Source: Pseudomonadota bacterium
GTDB lineage: Bacteria > Pseudomonadota > Alphaproteobacteria > Rhizobiales > Devosiaceae
DNA length: 64,000 nt
Assembly: GCA_023391095.1 (NCBI GenBank)
Contig: JAEWBN010000019.1
Coordinates: 73,149 to 137,148, forward strand
Reading direction: 5' to 3'
Positions 16,985 to 24,927 of the stretch are shown here, in pieces. Position 1 is the first letter of the stretch. Every line of letters starts with the position of its first letter. Under the pieces are notes generated by a model. It ran no database searches. It was not told where the DNA came from and saw nothing but the letters and a program-made list of their open reading frames with translations. Both the position numbers and the translations under genes were made by a program.

Positions 16985-18081
16985 GCCTCGCGAAGGGCGA
17001 GGGGCAGGACTTCCTCCAGTATATCGAGCTCGGCCGAGGGGCCGGCACTGATGCGGATGCAGCGATCGAGGCCCGGCGCCATGGGCTTCCGGATAAAGAC
17101 GCCATGGTTCGCCAGCGCCCTGAGGACGGCCATGGCATAGGCACCATCGCGGCCGCAATCGACGGTGACAAAGTTGGTTGCCGTGGGCAGGGGCTGGAGG
17201 CCGGCGTTGAGGGTTATGCTTGCAATGCGGTTGTTGGCCTCGTGGATGGCGGCAACGGCCCAGTCGAGGTGTGCGCGGTCAGCGAGGGCGGCGAGGGCTG
17301 CGACCTGTGCCTGCCGGTTGACGCCGAAATGGTTGCGGACGCGCTCAAAGGCGCGGATGAGACGCGCATTGCCGATGGCGTAGCCGCAGCGCAGTCCGGC
17401 GAGGCCATAGGCCTTGGAGAAGGTGCGAAGGCGGACAAGATTGGTCCGTGCCGTGTCGATGGCGGGCAGGGTGCCTGAAGGGGCCGTTTCGCCATAGGCC
17501 TCGTCCAGCACGACGAGGCAGGTCTCGGGGACGACGGCAATAAAGGCCTCGACCTCCGCCGCCGGCCAGAATGACCCCATGGGATTGTCGGGATTGCAGA
17601 GATAGACCATGCGCGCGCCGCTGGACCTGACCAAGGCGGCCAGGGCCTCAAGATCGTTGCGATCGTCCCGGTAGGGCACGTAGCGCAGGTCACCGCCGAA
17701 GCCGGTGACGTGGTAGTTGAAGGTCGGATAGGCGCCCAGCGATGTGACGACGACGTCGCCGGGCGCGATAAAGAGCCGCACAAGGACGCTCATCAGCCCA
17801 TCGATGCCCTCGCCAATAACCAGTTCGTCCATCTGGACCGCAAGGTGCTGCGCGAGGGCGTGGCGGAGCTCGTGATTCTCCGGATCGGGGTAGCGCCAGA
17901 CTTCGTCCGCGGACGCCGTCAGTGCCGCAACCACCTGCGGGCTGGGGCCAAACCCGGATTCGTTGGCCCCCAGCCGGGCGCGAATCGGTATGCCGCTGCG
18001 GCGCTCCAGCGCTTCGGGCCCCACGAAGGGCACGGTTTCGGGCAGGCCATCCACGACGGGCGTAAAGACTGGAAGAGACAT
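16969..18081 (-). CDS. HisC-like PLP aminotransferase
   Basis: A 370-aa fold-type I aminotransferase of the histidinol-phosphate aminotransferase group. Features are LGANESGFGPSP near the N-terminus, CNPDNPMGSFW (about 165) contacting PLP, VLDEAYGE with the PLP-ring Asp, and RTFSKAYGLAGLRCGYAIG (about 224-242) with the Schiff-base Lys and phosphate-binding Arg. C-terminal RISAGP ends the substrate site. No his genes adjoin, so it may be a paralogue for histidinol phosphate, phenylalanine or another amino acid. Its 3' end overlaps the convergent EEP gene by 16 bases. Confidence 0.8.
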   Translation of the reverse strand: MSLPVFTPVVDGLPETVPFVGPEALERRSGIPIRARLGANESGFGPSPQVVAALTASADEVWRYPDPENHELRHALAQHLAVQMDELVIGEGIDGLMSVLVRLFIAPGDVVVTSLGAYPTFNYHVTGFGGDLRYVPYRDDRNDLEALAALVRSSGARMVYLCNPDNPMGSFWPAAEVEAFIAVVPETCLVVLDEAYGETAPSGTLPAIDTARTNLVRLRTFSKAYGLAGLRCGYAIGNARLIRAFERVRNHFGVNRQAQVAALAALADRAHLDWAVAAIHEANNRIASITLNAGLQPLPTATNFVTVDCGRDGAYAMAVLRALANHGVFIRKPMAPGLDRCIRISAGPSAELDILEEVLPLALREAQGAA

Positions 18082-18308
18082 GCGATCTCCCGGGGCGAAT
18101 CTCGGTGGGCAGTTTAGCGGCTGTCATGGCGCGCCGCATCGTTGCCGTTTACCCATAGAAGGGCGCCGGGGAGGTCTTTTGCACAGCGGCCTTTTCCCGT
18201 TTGCTGCCGGAAACTGTTGCCTGACGGGGCTTTGGCGAGGGTCGTCAGTCAGACGGCATTTGAACTAAATGCCGGGCTTTCCGGTAGGCTCCGGACAACC
18301 ACGCAGGT

Positions 18309-18341
18309 CCACCCTTTCGGTGGTTCCGCTTCCTTCGGGAC
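18309..18341 (+). other. Paired small hairpins in leader of the 66-aa gene
   Basis: CCACC/GGTGG (18309-18323) and GTTCCG/CGGGAC (18323-18341) form two abutting short stem-loops, 38 bases before the GTG start of the next small gene. The surrounding 18082-18378 gap otherwise holds no ORF I can support. It may be a structured 5' UTR or a small RNA. Confidence 0.35.
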
Positions 18342-18378
18342 GGCACCAAAAACCACCAGGATGACAAGGAGACGCCGA

Positions 18379-18579
18379 GTGCCACCCACCTATGTGCTCG
18401 CACGCGACCATCTGCAACGAGCTGCCATTATTCTGCAAGGCAGCGATTTGCGGTCGCGGCAATTGCAGCACATTATTGAGCGGACGATATCGCTTCTTGA
18501 CGAGGGCCAGCTCGAAGCACAGCCCCGGAAAACCAGCAATGTTCTGGTCATGGAAGACTATCGCGAGCTCCTGCGCTAA
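18379..18579 (+). CDS. Small conserved-looking protein of unknown function
   Basis: A 66-aa hydrophilic, mostly helical product with no transmembrane segment or Cys. The start is GTG at 18379, because AAGGAGA lies exactly 6 bases upstream; an ATG 18 bases earlier has no ribosome binding site. It sits alone between the HisC-like gene and tRNA-Lys, behind a structured leader. I do not recognise the family. Confidence 0.6.
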   Translation: MPPTYVLARDHLQRAAIILQGSDLRSRQLQHIIERTISLLDEGQLEAQPRKTSNVLVMEDYRELLR

Positions 18580-18709
18580 CCCTACGCCCGGCATCCGTGC
18601 CGGGCGCGCCACTGCTAACTTTATGCACATGAATAGGATTTGGGCGCTGGACATGTCCAAATCGCTTTGCTAGAGAGGCGCCACTTTGGTGCCGGGCCAA
18701 TTGGCCGAC

Positions 18710-18785
<76 letters not shown>

Positions 18786-18847
18786 AAGTTCCCCCGAAGA
18801 CCGAAAGGTGATTGCCGTCAGCCCAGGCTGACGGGCTGATGCCGCGC

Positions 18848-19870
18848 TCAGCCTGCGGGACGCAGGGCGGGTCGCTTCAGACCGCGCAGCCATCGGGTCG
18901 CGGGCTTTTCGACCCATTCGTGAGTGATCCCGGCAAGGAGGATGGTCAGCGCCAGCGTGATGGCCAGCGACGTCCAGCCGTCGAAGGCTTCCCGCGTCAG
19001 CCGTGCGATGGGATAGTGCCAGAGATAGATGGCGTAGGACCACGCCCCCAAGACTACCATGGGCCGCGTGGAAAAAAGGCGTGTCAGCGGCGATGCCGGA
19101 ACGAGCAGCGCGGCGATCAGGGCGCAGGCCGACAGGTCCACGACAACGCCGCCCCATGTGCTGGCGGCTTCCCGCCCGAAGCGCAGGGACATGACGCACA
19201 TGGCCAGCACCAGCAGCGCGACTACTGCCACGAATGGGGCCAGAGGGCGCGAGATGCGCCATGGCACGAAGGCGAGTGCGGCGCCCAGGATCAGCCCTGA
19301 GAGCCGGGCATCGAGCGGATAATAGGCGCGCAGGAAATCGTCCGCGTTGAGGAAGAGGACCGTGCGCCAGAGACTGGCGGCCGCAAAGAGGGCGAGGAGA
19401 ATCGGGAGCGCCCGCAGGCGAAGCGGGTGCAGGACCAAGACCACCAAGGGCCAGAAGAGGTAGAACTGCATCTCCGCAGCGACGGACCATGTGTGGGACG
19501 TGTAGTCCGGCAGGTTCCAGAAGAGCTTGGAATAGTCGGCGAGATAAAGGGCTGAAAGCCAGAATTCGCCGGCCAGATGGGCCTGCGGGAACAGCCATGG
19601 GGTGACCGCCGCAAACACCACGAGCATAAGCAGAAGCGTGGGATAAAGCCGAGCTATGCGCTCCCAGAGGAAGCGGCCGAATGGCATTGGCTCGCCCGCG
19701 TCGAGATAGGAACGAAGCTTTCTGGTGATGACGAAGCCGCTCAGCACAAAGAAGATATCGACGCCGATAAAGCCGCCCCGGAAGCCGGGCGCCCAGGCGT
19801 GGAACGCCACGACGATGAGCGCGGCCAGGGCGCGCAAGCCATCGAGGGCCTGATCTCTTTGCGGGCTCAA
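18848..19870 (-). CDS. Acyltransferase 3 (OafA/YrhL-type) membrane protein
   Basis: A 340-aa polytopic acyltransferase. RDQALDGLRALAALIVVAFH (residues 5-24) carries the family signature and His. DIFFVLSGFVITRKL and RIARLYPTLLLML follow, then HTWSVAAEMQFYLFWPL and a series of hydrophobic helices ending in a basic C-terminus. The start codon is TTG at 19870 with GGGGAG 9 bases upstream. It is convergent with tRNA-Lys. Probably O-acylates a surface polysaccharide; the acceptor is unknown. Confidence 0.85.
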   Translation of the reverse strand: MSPQRDQALDGLRALAALIVVAFHAWAPGFRGGFIGVDIFFVLSGFVITRKLRSYLDAGEPMPFGRFLWERIARLYPTLLLMLVVFAAVTPWLFPQAHLAGEFWLSALYLADYSKLFWNLPDYTSHTWSVAAEMQFYLFWPLVVLVLHPLRLRALPILLALFAAASLWRTVLFLNADDFLRAYYPLDARLSGLILGAALAFVPWRISRPLAPFVAVVALLVLAMCVMSLRFGREAASTWGGVVVDLSACALIAALLVPASPLTRLFSTRPMVVLGAWSYAIYLWHYPIARLTREAFDGWTSLAITLALTILLAGITHEWVEKPATRWLRGLKRPALRPAG

Positions 19871-20046
19871 GGTCTGTTCTCCCCAGCGTCACCGGACCAC
19901 CCATAGCGCGGCAATTGCCTAGAATAGGTGAAGAGTTGCGCAGTGTGATGACTGTGGCGCTGCCCGGGCGGATAACCTTGGTTTGTGATGGAGCCATAAC
20001 GCGGCTTCGGGATTAGGTGGGCTCCTATGTGCAAATGGAGATCCCC

Positions 20047-20574
20047 ATGCTGATCCGCACCATGATGTTGACCACTGCTCTTGTTTTTGGTGGCGCTGCC
20101 ATCGCCCAGGAGGCCGCTGCGCCGGCCGAGGCCGTCGCGCCGGCCACGGTGACTGACCCCGCACAATTCGCGACCCTGGCGTCGTCGAGCAATATGTTTG
20201 AAATCCAGTCGAGCGAGCTGGCGCTGGAACGCGGCAGCACCGATGAGGTGCGGGCCTTTGCCGAGCAGATGATCGCCGACCATACCAAGGCGGGCGAAGA
20301 CATGACCGCTGCTGCCGAAGCCGAAGGTGTCGCCCCAGCCGCCGCACTCGACCCCAAGCATCAGGCCATGCTGGATTCGCTGGCTGCACTTGAAGGCGAA
20401 GAGTTCGATGCCGCTTATACGGAAGCGCAGATTGCGGCCCATGACGAGGCTGTGGCGCTGTTCGAGGGTTATGCCAGCGGCGGGCCGGACGGCGCGCTTA
20501 GGGATTTTGCCGCCGCCACCCTGCCGACGTTGCAGCAGCACCAGACCCACATCCACGACGTAGCCGGCCACTGA
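20047..20574 (+). CDS. Exported DUF4142 protein
   Basis: A 175-aa predicted periplasmic protein. Residues 1-21 (MLIRTMMLTTALVFGGAAIA) form a signal peptide, followed by an Ala/Pro-rich linker. The DUF4142 four-helix, ferritin-like domain spans about 38-170 (FATLASSSNMFEIQSSELAL, RAFAEQMIADHTKAG, IAAHDEAVALFEGYA, LPTLQQHQTHIH). GGAG six bases before the ATG fixes the start; earlier in-frame codons lack a signal peptide start. DUF4142 proteins are widespread in Hyphomicrobiales and have no settled function. Confidence 0.85.
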   Translation: MLIRTMMLTTALVFGGAAIAQEAAAPAEAVAPATVTDPAQFATLASSSNMFEIQSSELALERGSTDEVRAFAEQMIADHTKAGEDMTAAAEAEGVAPAAALDPKHQAMLDSLAALEGEEFDAAYTEAQIAAHDEAVALFEGYASGGPDGALRDFAAATLPTLQQHQTHIHDVAGH

Positions 20575-20690
20575 CCGCGCACCGTTGTGCACCATGGTTT
20601 CTGAAAAAAGCATTTTTGCGGGAACCTTTGATGCGCCAGTCCGTTGTAGCTTCATCGCAGCGCGGTTGAAAAACAGCGACAGCGATAAAG

Positions 20691-20722
20691 AGCCCCGAAG
20701 GTGAAAACCTCCGGGGCTTTTC
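20691..20722 (+). terminator. Rho-independent terminator after the DUF4142 gene
   Basis: AGCCCCGAAGGTG, loop, ACCTCCGGGGCT followed by TTTTCT; a strong stem about 115 bases after the stop codon. Confidence 0.8.
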
Positions 20723-20874
20723 TATGTGACGAGCCAGTTTCTGTCGCCTTGCTGTCCTCGAACTCTGGAGCCGCTGATTTTCCGAAGTTTTGGCGAGAAT
20801 TGACTTGTGAGCGGCTGGGCGGAGGAGTAGCTGCTCTGCCGTCGCCCTGCGCCTCCCCCTTTCAAGGACCCAAC
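20723..20874 (+). other. Structured leader before the TerC-family gene
   Basis: Contains AGCCGCT (20769-20775) pairing with AGCGGCT (20810-20816), then GGAGGAGTAGCTGC close to the start codon. TerC-family genes often carry a yybP-ykoY manganese riboswitch with a GGGGAGUAG core, but the rest of that fold is not visible here. No ORF is supported in this stretch apart from the 5' extension of the terC frame. Confidence 0.3.
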
Positions 20875-21564
20875 ATGTTCGGCTTTGATCCGAGTTTCTT
20901 TTCCTCGCTGTTTCAGGTGATCATGATCGACCTGGTGCTGGCGGGGGACAATGCCGTCGTGATAGGGCTCGCCGCGGCGGGACTGGCGCCGGACTTGCGG
21001 CGCAAGGCTATCCTGATCGGTATTCTGGGCGCTACGGTGCTGCGCATCGGCTTTGCCCTGGTGACGACGCAGCTGCTTTCGCTGGGCGGGGGCCTGCTGA
21101 TTGCCGGTGGCGTGCTGCTACTGTGGGTTTGCTGGAAGATGTATCGTGAGCTGACCGTCAGCCACGAAGAAGAACATGAGGCCACAGAGGCGCTTGCCAA
21201 TGCGGACTACAACGCAGATGGCAGCGTGGCCGCCAAGGCGCCCAGGAAGACGCTGCGGCAAGCCGTCACCCAGATCATCATCGCCGATGTGTCGATGTCG
21301 CTGGACAATGTGCTGGCGGTGGCGGGTGCGGCGCAACACCATTTCGAGGCGCTGATTTTCGGGCTGGCGCTGTCGGTGGTGCTGATGGGCGTGGCGGCAA
21401 CCTTTATTGCGCGGCTGCTGCACCGTTTCCGCTGGATTGCCTGGATCGGCCTGATCATGATCCTGTTCGTGGCCATCCGCATGGGCCTCGAAGGGCTGGG
21501 GGCCTTTATCGCCCTGCCCGAAATCCCGCTGCTGTATTCCCCGCATGCGGCTGTCGCGCATTAG
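20875..21564 (+). CDS. TerC-family integral membrane protein (YjbE-like)
   Basis: A 229-aa membrane protein with about 7 helices. The two family motifs with conserved Asp/Asn are IDLVLAGDNAVVIGLAA (about 15-31) and ADVSMSLDNVLAVAGAA (about 137-153), related by internal duplication. TerC/YjbE proteins are linked to Mn2+ export and metallation of exported enzymes. Start is ATG at 20875 with AAGGA 6 bases upstream; the frame stays open far upstream but that part overlaps a terminator. Confidence 0.85.
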   Translation: MFGFDPSFFSSLFQVIMIDLVLAGDNAVVIGLAAAGLAPDLRRKAILIGILGATVLRIGFALVTTQLLSLGGGLLIAGGVLLLWVCWKMYRELTVSHEEEHEATEALANADYNADGSVAAKAPRKTLRQAVTQIIIADVSMSLDNVLAVAGAAQHHFEALIFGLALSVVLMGVAATFIARLLHRFRWIAWIGLIMILFVAIRMGLEGLGAFIALPEIPLLYSPHAAVAH

Positions 21565-21653
21565 CGTTTGGTAACCACGGGCAGAGGTTCCCGGTATTTG
21601 CACCGGGCTGATAGGGATTTGGAGACTCCGAGGGGGTAGCGTCCGGCTCGAGA

Positions 21654-22850
21654 ATGCCAGCCGAAAGCTCGCCCATGTCTGCCATTGCCGGATTGGCCAA
21701 CGACCGTATTGTCGAGCCCGCAAGCGCGGGGGCGGGACCCGACCGCCTGGGCCTGACCTGGCGACGCGTGGACGGGCAGGAATGGGACCGCGTCATTGCC
21801 GGTTTCGACGGGGTCTGCCAGGAACAGCTTTACGCCTTTGCCAAGATGCGCTGGCCCGCGGTGGAGCAGGAGCCGGTGCTGTTCGAGCGCGACGGGGTGC
21901 TGGTGGGCGGGGCGCTGATGATGATCCAGCCGCTGCCATTGGGCCTTGCCAGAATCGCGGTATCTAAATGGGCGCCGATGCTGGCTGATAACGATGGCGC
22001 GGACGCCCCGGCGATATTCGATGGCATAGTGGATGCGCTTAAGGCCGAATATGCCGATCGGCGGGGCATGATGCTGTCCATATTGCCGGCTGCGTCCACG
22101 GCGCCGGTCAACTGGCAATATGTGGCCCTGCGCCAGAAGGGTTTCGCGCGCGGCTCGACGCTGCTGTTTCCCAATCGCTACATCGTCAACCTCAGGCTTT
22201 CCGATGCAGAGCAACGCAGCAGCTTCCAGCAGACCTGGCGGCGGCAGCTCAACAAGGCCGAAAAATCGGGGCTGAGCTTCGAGCACGCCAGTCCCGACCG
22301 GATCGGCGCGTTCAAGACGCTCTATGCGGCCATGACCGAGCGCAAGCAGTTTCCGGACCACTCGGCTTATGAAACGCTGGATGGGCTGATGGCGCTGGAC
22401 GAGCCGCTGCGGCCCGAGCTGTTTTTCGTGCACCACGAGGGCGAGACGGTCGCGGGGGCGCTGATCTTCAAGGCAGGGGATCGGGCCGTTTATCTCTACG
22501 GCGCGACCAATGACCAGGCGCTGCCATTGAGGGCAGGGTATTTCCTCCATTGGCATGTGATCCGCTGGCTGCGGGACAACACGCGAGCGCGCTGGTATGA
22601 CCTGGGCGGAACGGACGGCTATCAGGGCCTGCACCAGTTCAAGAAGGGCATGGTGGGGGAGGCGGGAATGATCCGGCCCGTGCCACCCGTGGCCAATTTC
22701 GGCAGTCGTCCGCTTGCGGGCCTGCTGGGCACGGCGGCGTTTGCCGGACGTGATCTCATGCACCGGGCACAGCGGCAGCTGGCGGCCTGGCGCAATCCCA
22801 AATCGCGGCCCGACCAGGCGCCGCACGTGACCGAGGACTATCTCAAATGA
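21654..22850 (+). CDS. FemAB/GNAT-like peptidyl- or acyl-transferase
   Basis: A 398-aa protein with tandem GNAT-like folds as in the FemAB/FemX (lipid II aminoacyltransferase) superfamily. Features are EQLYAFAKMRWP near the N-terminus, QQTWRRQLNKAEKSGLSFE (about 188-206), HHEGETVAGALIFKAGDRAVYLYGA (split strand-loop pattern, about 262-286), and WYDLGGTDGYQGLHQFKKGM (about 321-340), a strong FemAB/BacA-type signature. It overlaps the flippase gene by 4 bases (ATGA), so both are likely one pathway for cell-envelope glycan or peptide modification. Confidence 0.72.
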   Translation: MPAESSPMSAIAGLANDRIVEPASAGAGPDRLGLTWRRVDGQEWDRVIAGFDGVCQEQLYAFAKMRWPAVEQEPVLFERDGVLVGGALMMIQPLPLGLARIAVSKWAPMLADNDGADAPAIFDGIVDALKAEYADRRGMMLSILPAASTAPVNWQYVALRQKGFARGSTLLFPNRYIVNLRLSDAEQRSSFQQTWRRQLNKAEKSGLSFEHASPDRIGAFKTLYAAMTERKQFPDHSAYETLDGLMALDEPLRPELFFVHHEGETVAGALIFKAGDRAVYLYGATNDQALPLRAGYFLHWHVIRWLRDNTRARWYDLGGTDGYQGLHQFKKGMVGEAGMIRPVPPVANFGSRPLAGLLGTAAFAGRDLMHRAQRQLAAWRNPKSRPDQAPHVTEDYLK

Positions 22851-24178
22851 GCATCGTCCGGCGGCTGGCGTCGCAGTCCACGGTCATCTTCGGTGCGCGC
22901 CTGTTCGGGGCCGGCATCATCTTCGTCGTCCAGGCGCTGATCGCCCGGATGTGGGGTGCGGGCATCCTTGGGGAATATCTCATCGTGATCGCGTCGGTGA
23001 ACCTGATTGCGGTGGTGATGCCGCTCGGATTTCACACCGTGGGCACCTATTTTGCGGCCGAATACCGGGCGCGCGGGGAAAGGCGGCAGCTGGTCGCTTT
23101 CCTTGTACGTTCCTATGGCCATGTGGCGGGCGGGCTGGCGCTGCTGCTGCTTGCCGGGCCGCCGGCTTTGCAGGCGCTGGGCATGGCGGGGAGCCCGGTA
23201 GGCGACCATTATGCGCCCATTGTGCTGCTCGCCTTCGGCACGGCCATGGTCTACATCAACGGGGCGGTGCTGGTGGGCCTCAAGCGGCCGTTTGCCGGGT
23301 TCTTTGCCGACACGATGTTCCGGCCCATGGCCGTGATCGCGGCCTTCGGGATTGCCAGTCTAGCCGGCTCGCCGCCCGAAGCCTTCACGCTGATGCTGTG
23401 GATCATTGCGCTGGCCTATGTGGCCATATCGCTCGTGCATTTCGGGTTCGTGCTGGCGACCCTATCGAGAGTGGAAGACCGTGCGGCGCCGCGCGCGCTG
23501 GATACTGCCCGCTGGTGGCGGTTTGCGGCGCCCTGGGTGCTGATTTCGCTGGCCACCGACTTTTTCTTCGATATCGACCTCCTGCTCCTCAGCCAGACAC
23601 TGAGCCGGGAAGATCTCGCCATTTTCGGTGTCTGCACGCGCATCTTCTCGCTGGTCTCGTTTGGCGTGGCGGCGGTTTATGCGGTGACGCTGCCCGATAT
23701 GTTCGAGAGCGAAGCCAATGCCGACCGGGCGGCGTTTCATCGCAAGGTGGGGGAAGCCAATATGGTGGCTAGCCTGACCTCGCTGGTGCTGTTTGCCATC
23801 ATGGCCATCGGGGCGCCGTTTGCGCTTCTCCTGTTCGGGCCGAGCTTTGCGGCGGGGGCATTGCCCTTGACGGTGCTTTGCCTGGCGCTGGTCGTACGCT
23901 CCGTCATGGGACCGGCTTCGATGGTGCTCTCCATTCACGACCGGCCCTGGGCCAGCCTGCCGGCGGTGGGGCTGGGCGTCGTGATGCTGATGGTGTGCAA
24001 TTGGCTACTGGTGCCGCCGCTTGGCCTGCTGGGGGCCTCGTTTGCGGCCATCATCGCCATAACGGCGTGGTCGGTGGGCCTGTGGCTGATCGCGCTGAGG
24101 ACCGCCCAGGTGGACGTTTCCATCCTGCAGTGGTTCCGCACGCGAAGGGAAACGGCCCTTTCGGCCGATCAGGTCTAG
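22847..24178 (+). CDS. Lipopolysaccharide/oligosaccharide flippase (MOP superfamily)
   Basis: A 443-aa polytopic inner-membrane protein with about 12-14 hydrophobic helices, starting SIVRRLASQSTVIFGARLFG as in Wzx/RfbX-type exporters. The ATG overlaps the upstream FemAB-like stop. Its stop codon overlaps by 4 bases the stop of the convergent GNAT gene (CTAG at 24175-24178). The expected role is moving a lipid-linked glycan across the membrane. No glycosyltransferases are adjacent, so the cargo is unclear. Confidence 0.8.
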   Translation: MSIVRRLASQSTVIFGARLFGAGIIFVVQALIARMWGAGILGEYLIVIASVNLIAVVMPLGFHTVGTYFAAEYRARGERRQLVAFLVRSYGHVAGGLALLLLAGPPALQALGMAGSPVGDHYAPIVLLAFGTAMVYINGAVLVGLKRPFAGFFADTMFRPMAVIAAFGIASLAGSPPEAFTLMLWIIALAYVAISLVHFGFVLATLSRVEDRAAPRALDTARWWRFAAPWVLISLATDFFFDIDLLLLSQTLSREDLAIFGVCTRIFSLVSFGVAAVYAVTLPDMFESEANADRAAFHRKVGEANMVASLTSLVLFAIMAIGAPFALLLFGPSFAAGALPLTVLCLALVVRSVMGPASMVLSIHDRPWASLPAVGLGVVMLMVCNWLLVPPLGLLGASFAAIIAITAWSVGLWLIALRTAQVDVSILQWFRTRRETALSADQV

Positions 24179-24771
24179 CGGACCAGAGCCACTCGCGCCT
24201 TGCGGCGCAGGCGGTTGAGGAGACCGCCTGAGGTGCCGTGGTCGTAGCCGGAAATCACCTTGGTGAGCTTGCGCTCGAGGAGCAGGTAATCCTCCCCAAA
24301 GATGTGCTGCTCAAGGGTGGCGATATGCCTGAATCCGTAACGCTTCATGACAGCTTCGGCGGCCTTGTTGCCGGGTTTGGTATAGGTGGCGACCTTGTGG
24401 AAGCGGCCATTGTCCCAATGCTCGACAAAGGCACGCATGGTCGATATGGCCAAGTTCGACTTGCGGAATTCGGGAAAGAGATAGCTCCAGTAGAGCCAGA
24501 GCGTGCCCAGTTCGGGACCGCTGACCATGAAGCCGACAACCTGGTTGTCGCGCTCGGTGATCATGATGTGGAACGGGTCGGCGTCAACCAGCATGGCCAG
24601 GTATTCGCGGGTCAGCCGGCCGCTTTCATAGGCCTTGAACGCATCGTTGTAGAACGGGGACATGCGGATGGCTTCCTGAAGCCGTGCATGCACCATCGCA
24701 ATGTCGGCATAGGTGGCGCCGCGGCGGACGGGCGCAGGCATTTTGACGTGCGGCGACGCGGTTTCTGTCAT
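24175..24771 (-). CDS. GNAT-fold acetyltransferase, unknown substrate
   Basis: A 198-aa protein resembling GNAT acetyltransferases: ADPFHIMITERDNQVVGFMV (strands 2-3), LFPEFRKSNLAISTMRAFVEHW (central loop and helix, atypical of the Q/RxxGxG/A loop), then YTKPGNKAAEAVMKRYGFRH, the usual C-terminal helix and strand. Start at 24771 has GGAG six bases upstream; a TTG four codons earlier overlaps that site. It is convergent with the flippase gene. Another reading is a degenerate GNAT without acetyl-CoA binding. Confidence 0.65.
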   Translation of the reverse strand: MTETASPHVKMPAPVRRGATYADIAMVHARLQEAIRMSPFYNDAFKAYESGRLTREYLAMLVDADPFHIMITERDNQVVGFMVSGPELGTLWLYWSYLFPEFRKSNLAISTMRAFVEHWDNGRFHKVATYTKPGNKAAEAVMKRYGFRHIATLEQHIFGEDYLLLERKLTKVISGYDHGTSGGLLNRLRRKARVALVR

Positions 24772-24927
24772 GGTGATCTCCAACGCGCCGCAGTCTAGGC
24801 AGGGCGGGTTAATAGCCGGTCAGCGCGGGTCAAGGGGGACAATACTCATTAAGTCGCAGCTTGCGGGGCTTGCCGCACCCCCGAGCCCCGACTAGAAGGA
24901 TTCCTGGGAGAGATAGGGAGGAAGACG

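Noticed and set aside
20817..20874. yybP-ykoY (manganese) riboswitch before the TerC-family gene
   Set aside because: GGAGGAGTAGCTGC resembles part of the core, but only about 50 bases remain before the start codon and the second half of the fold is not visible.
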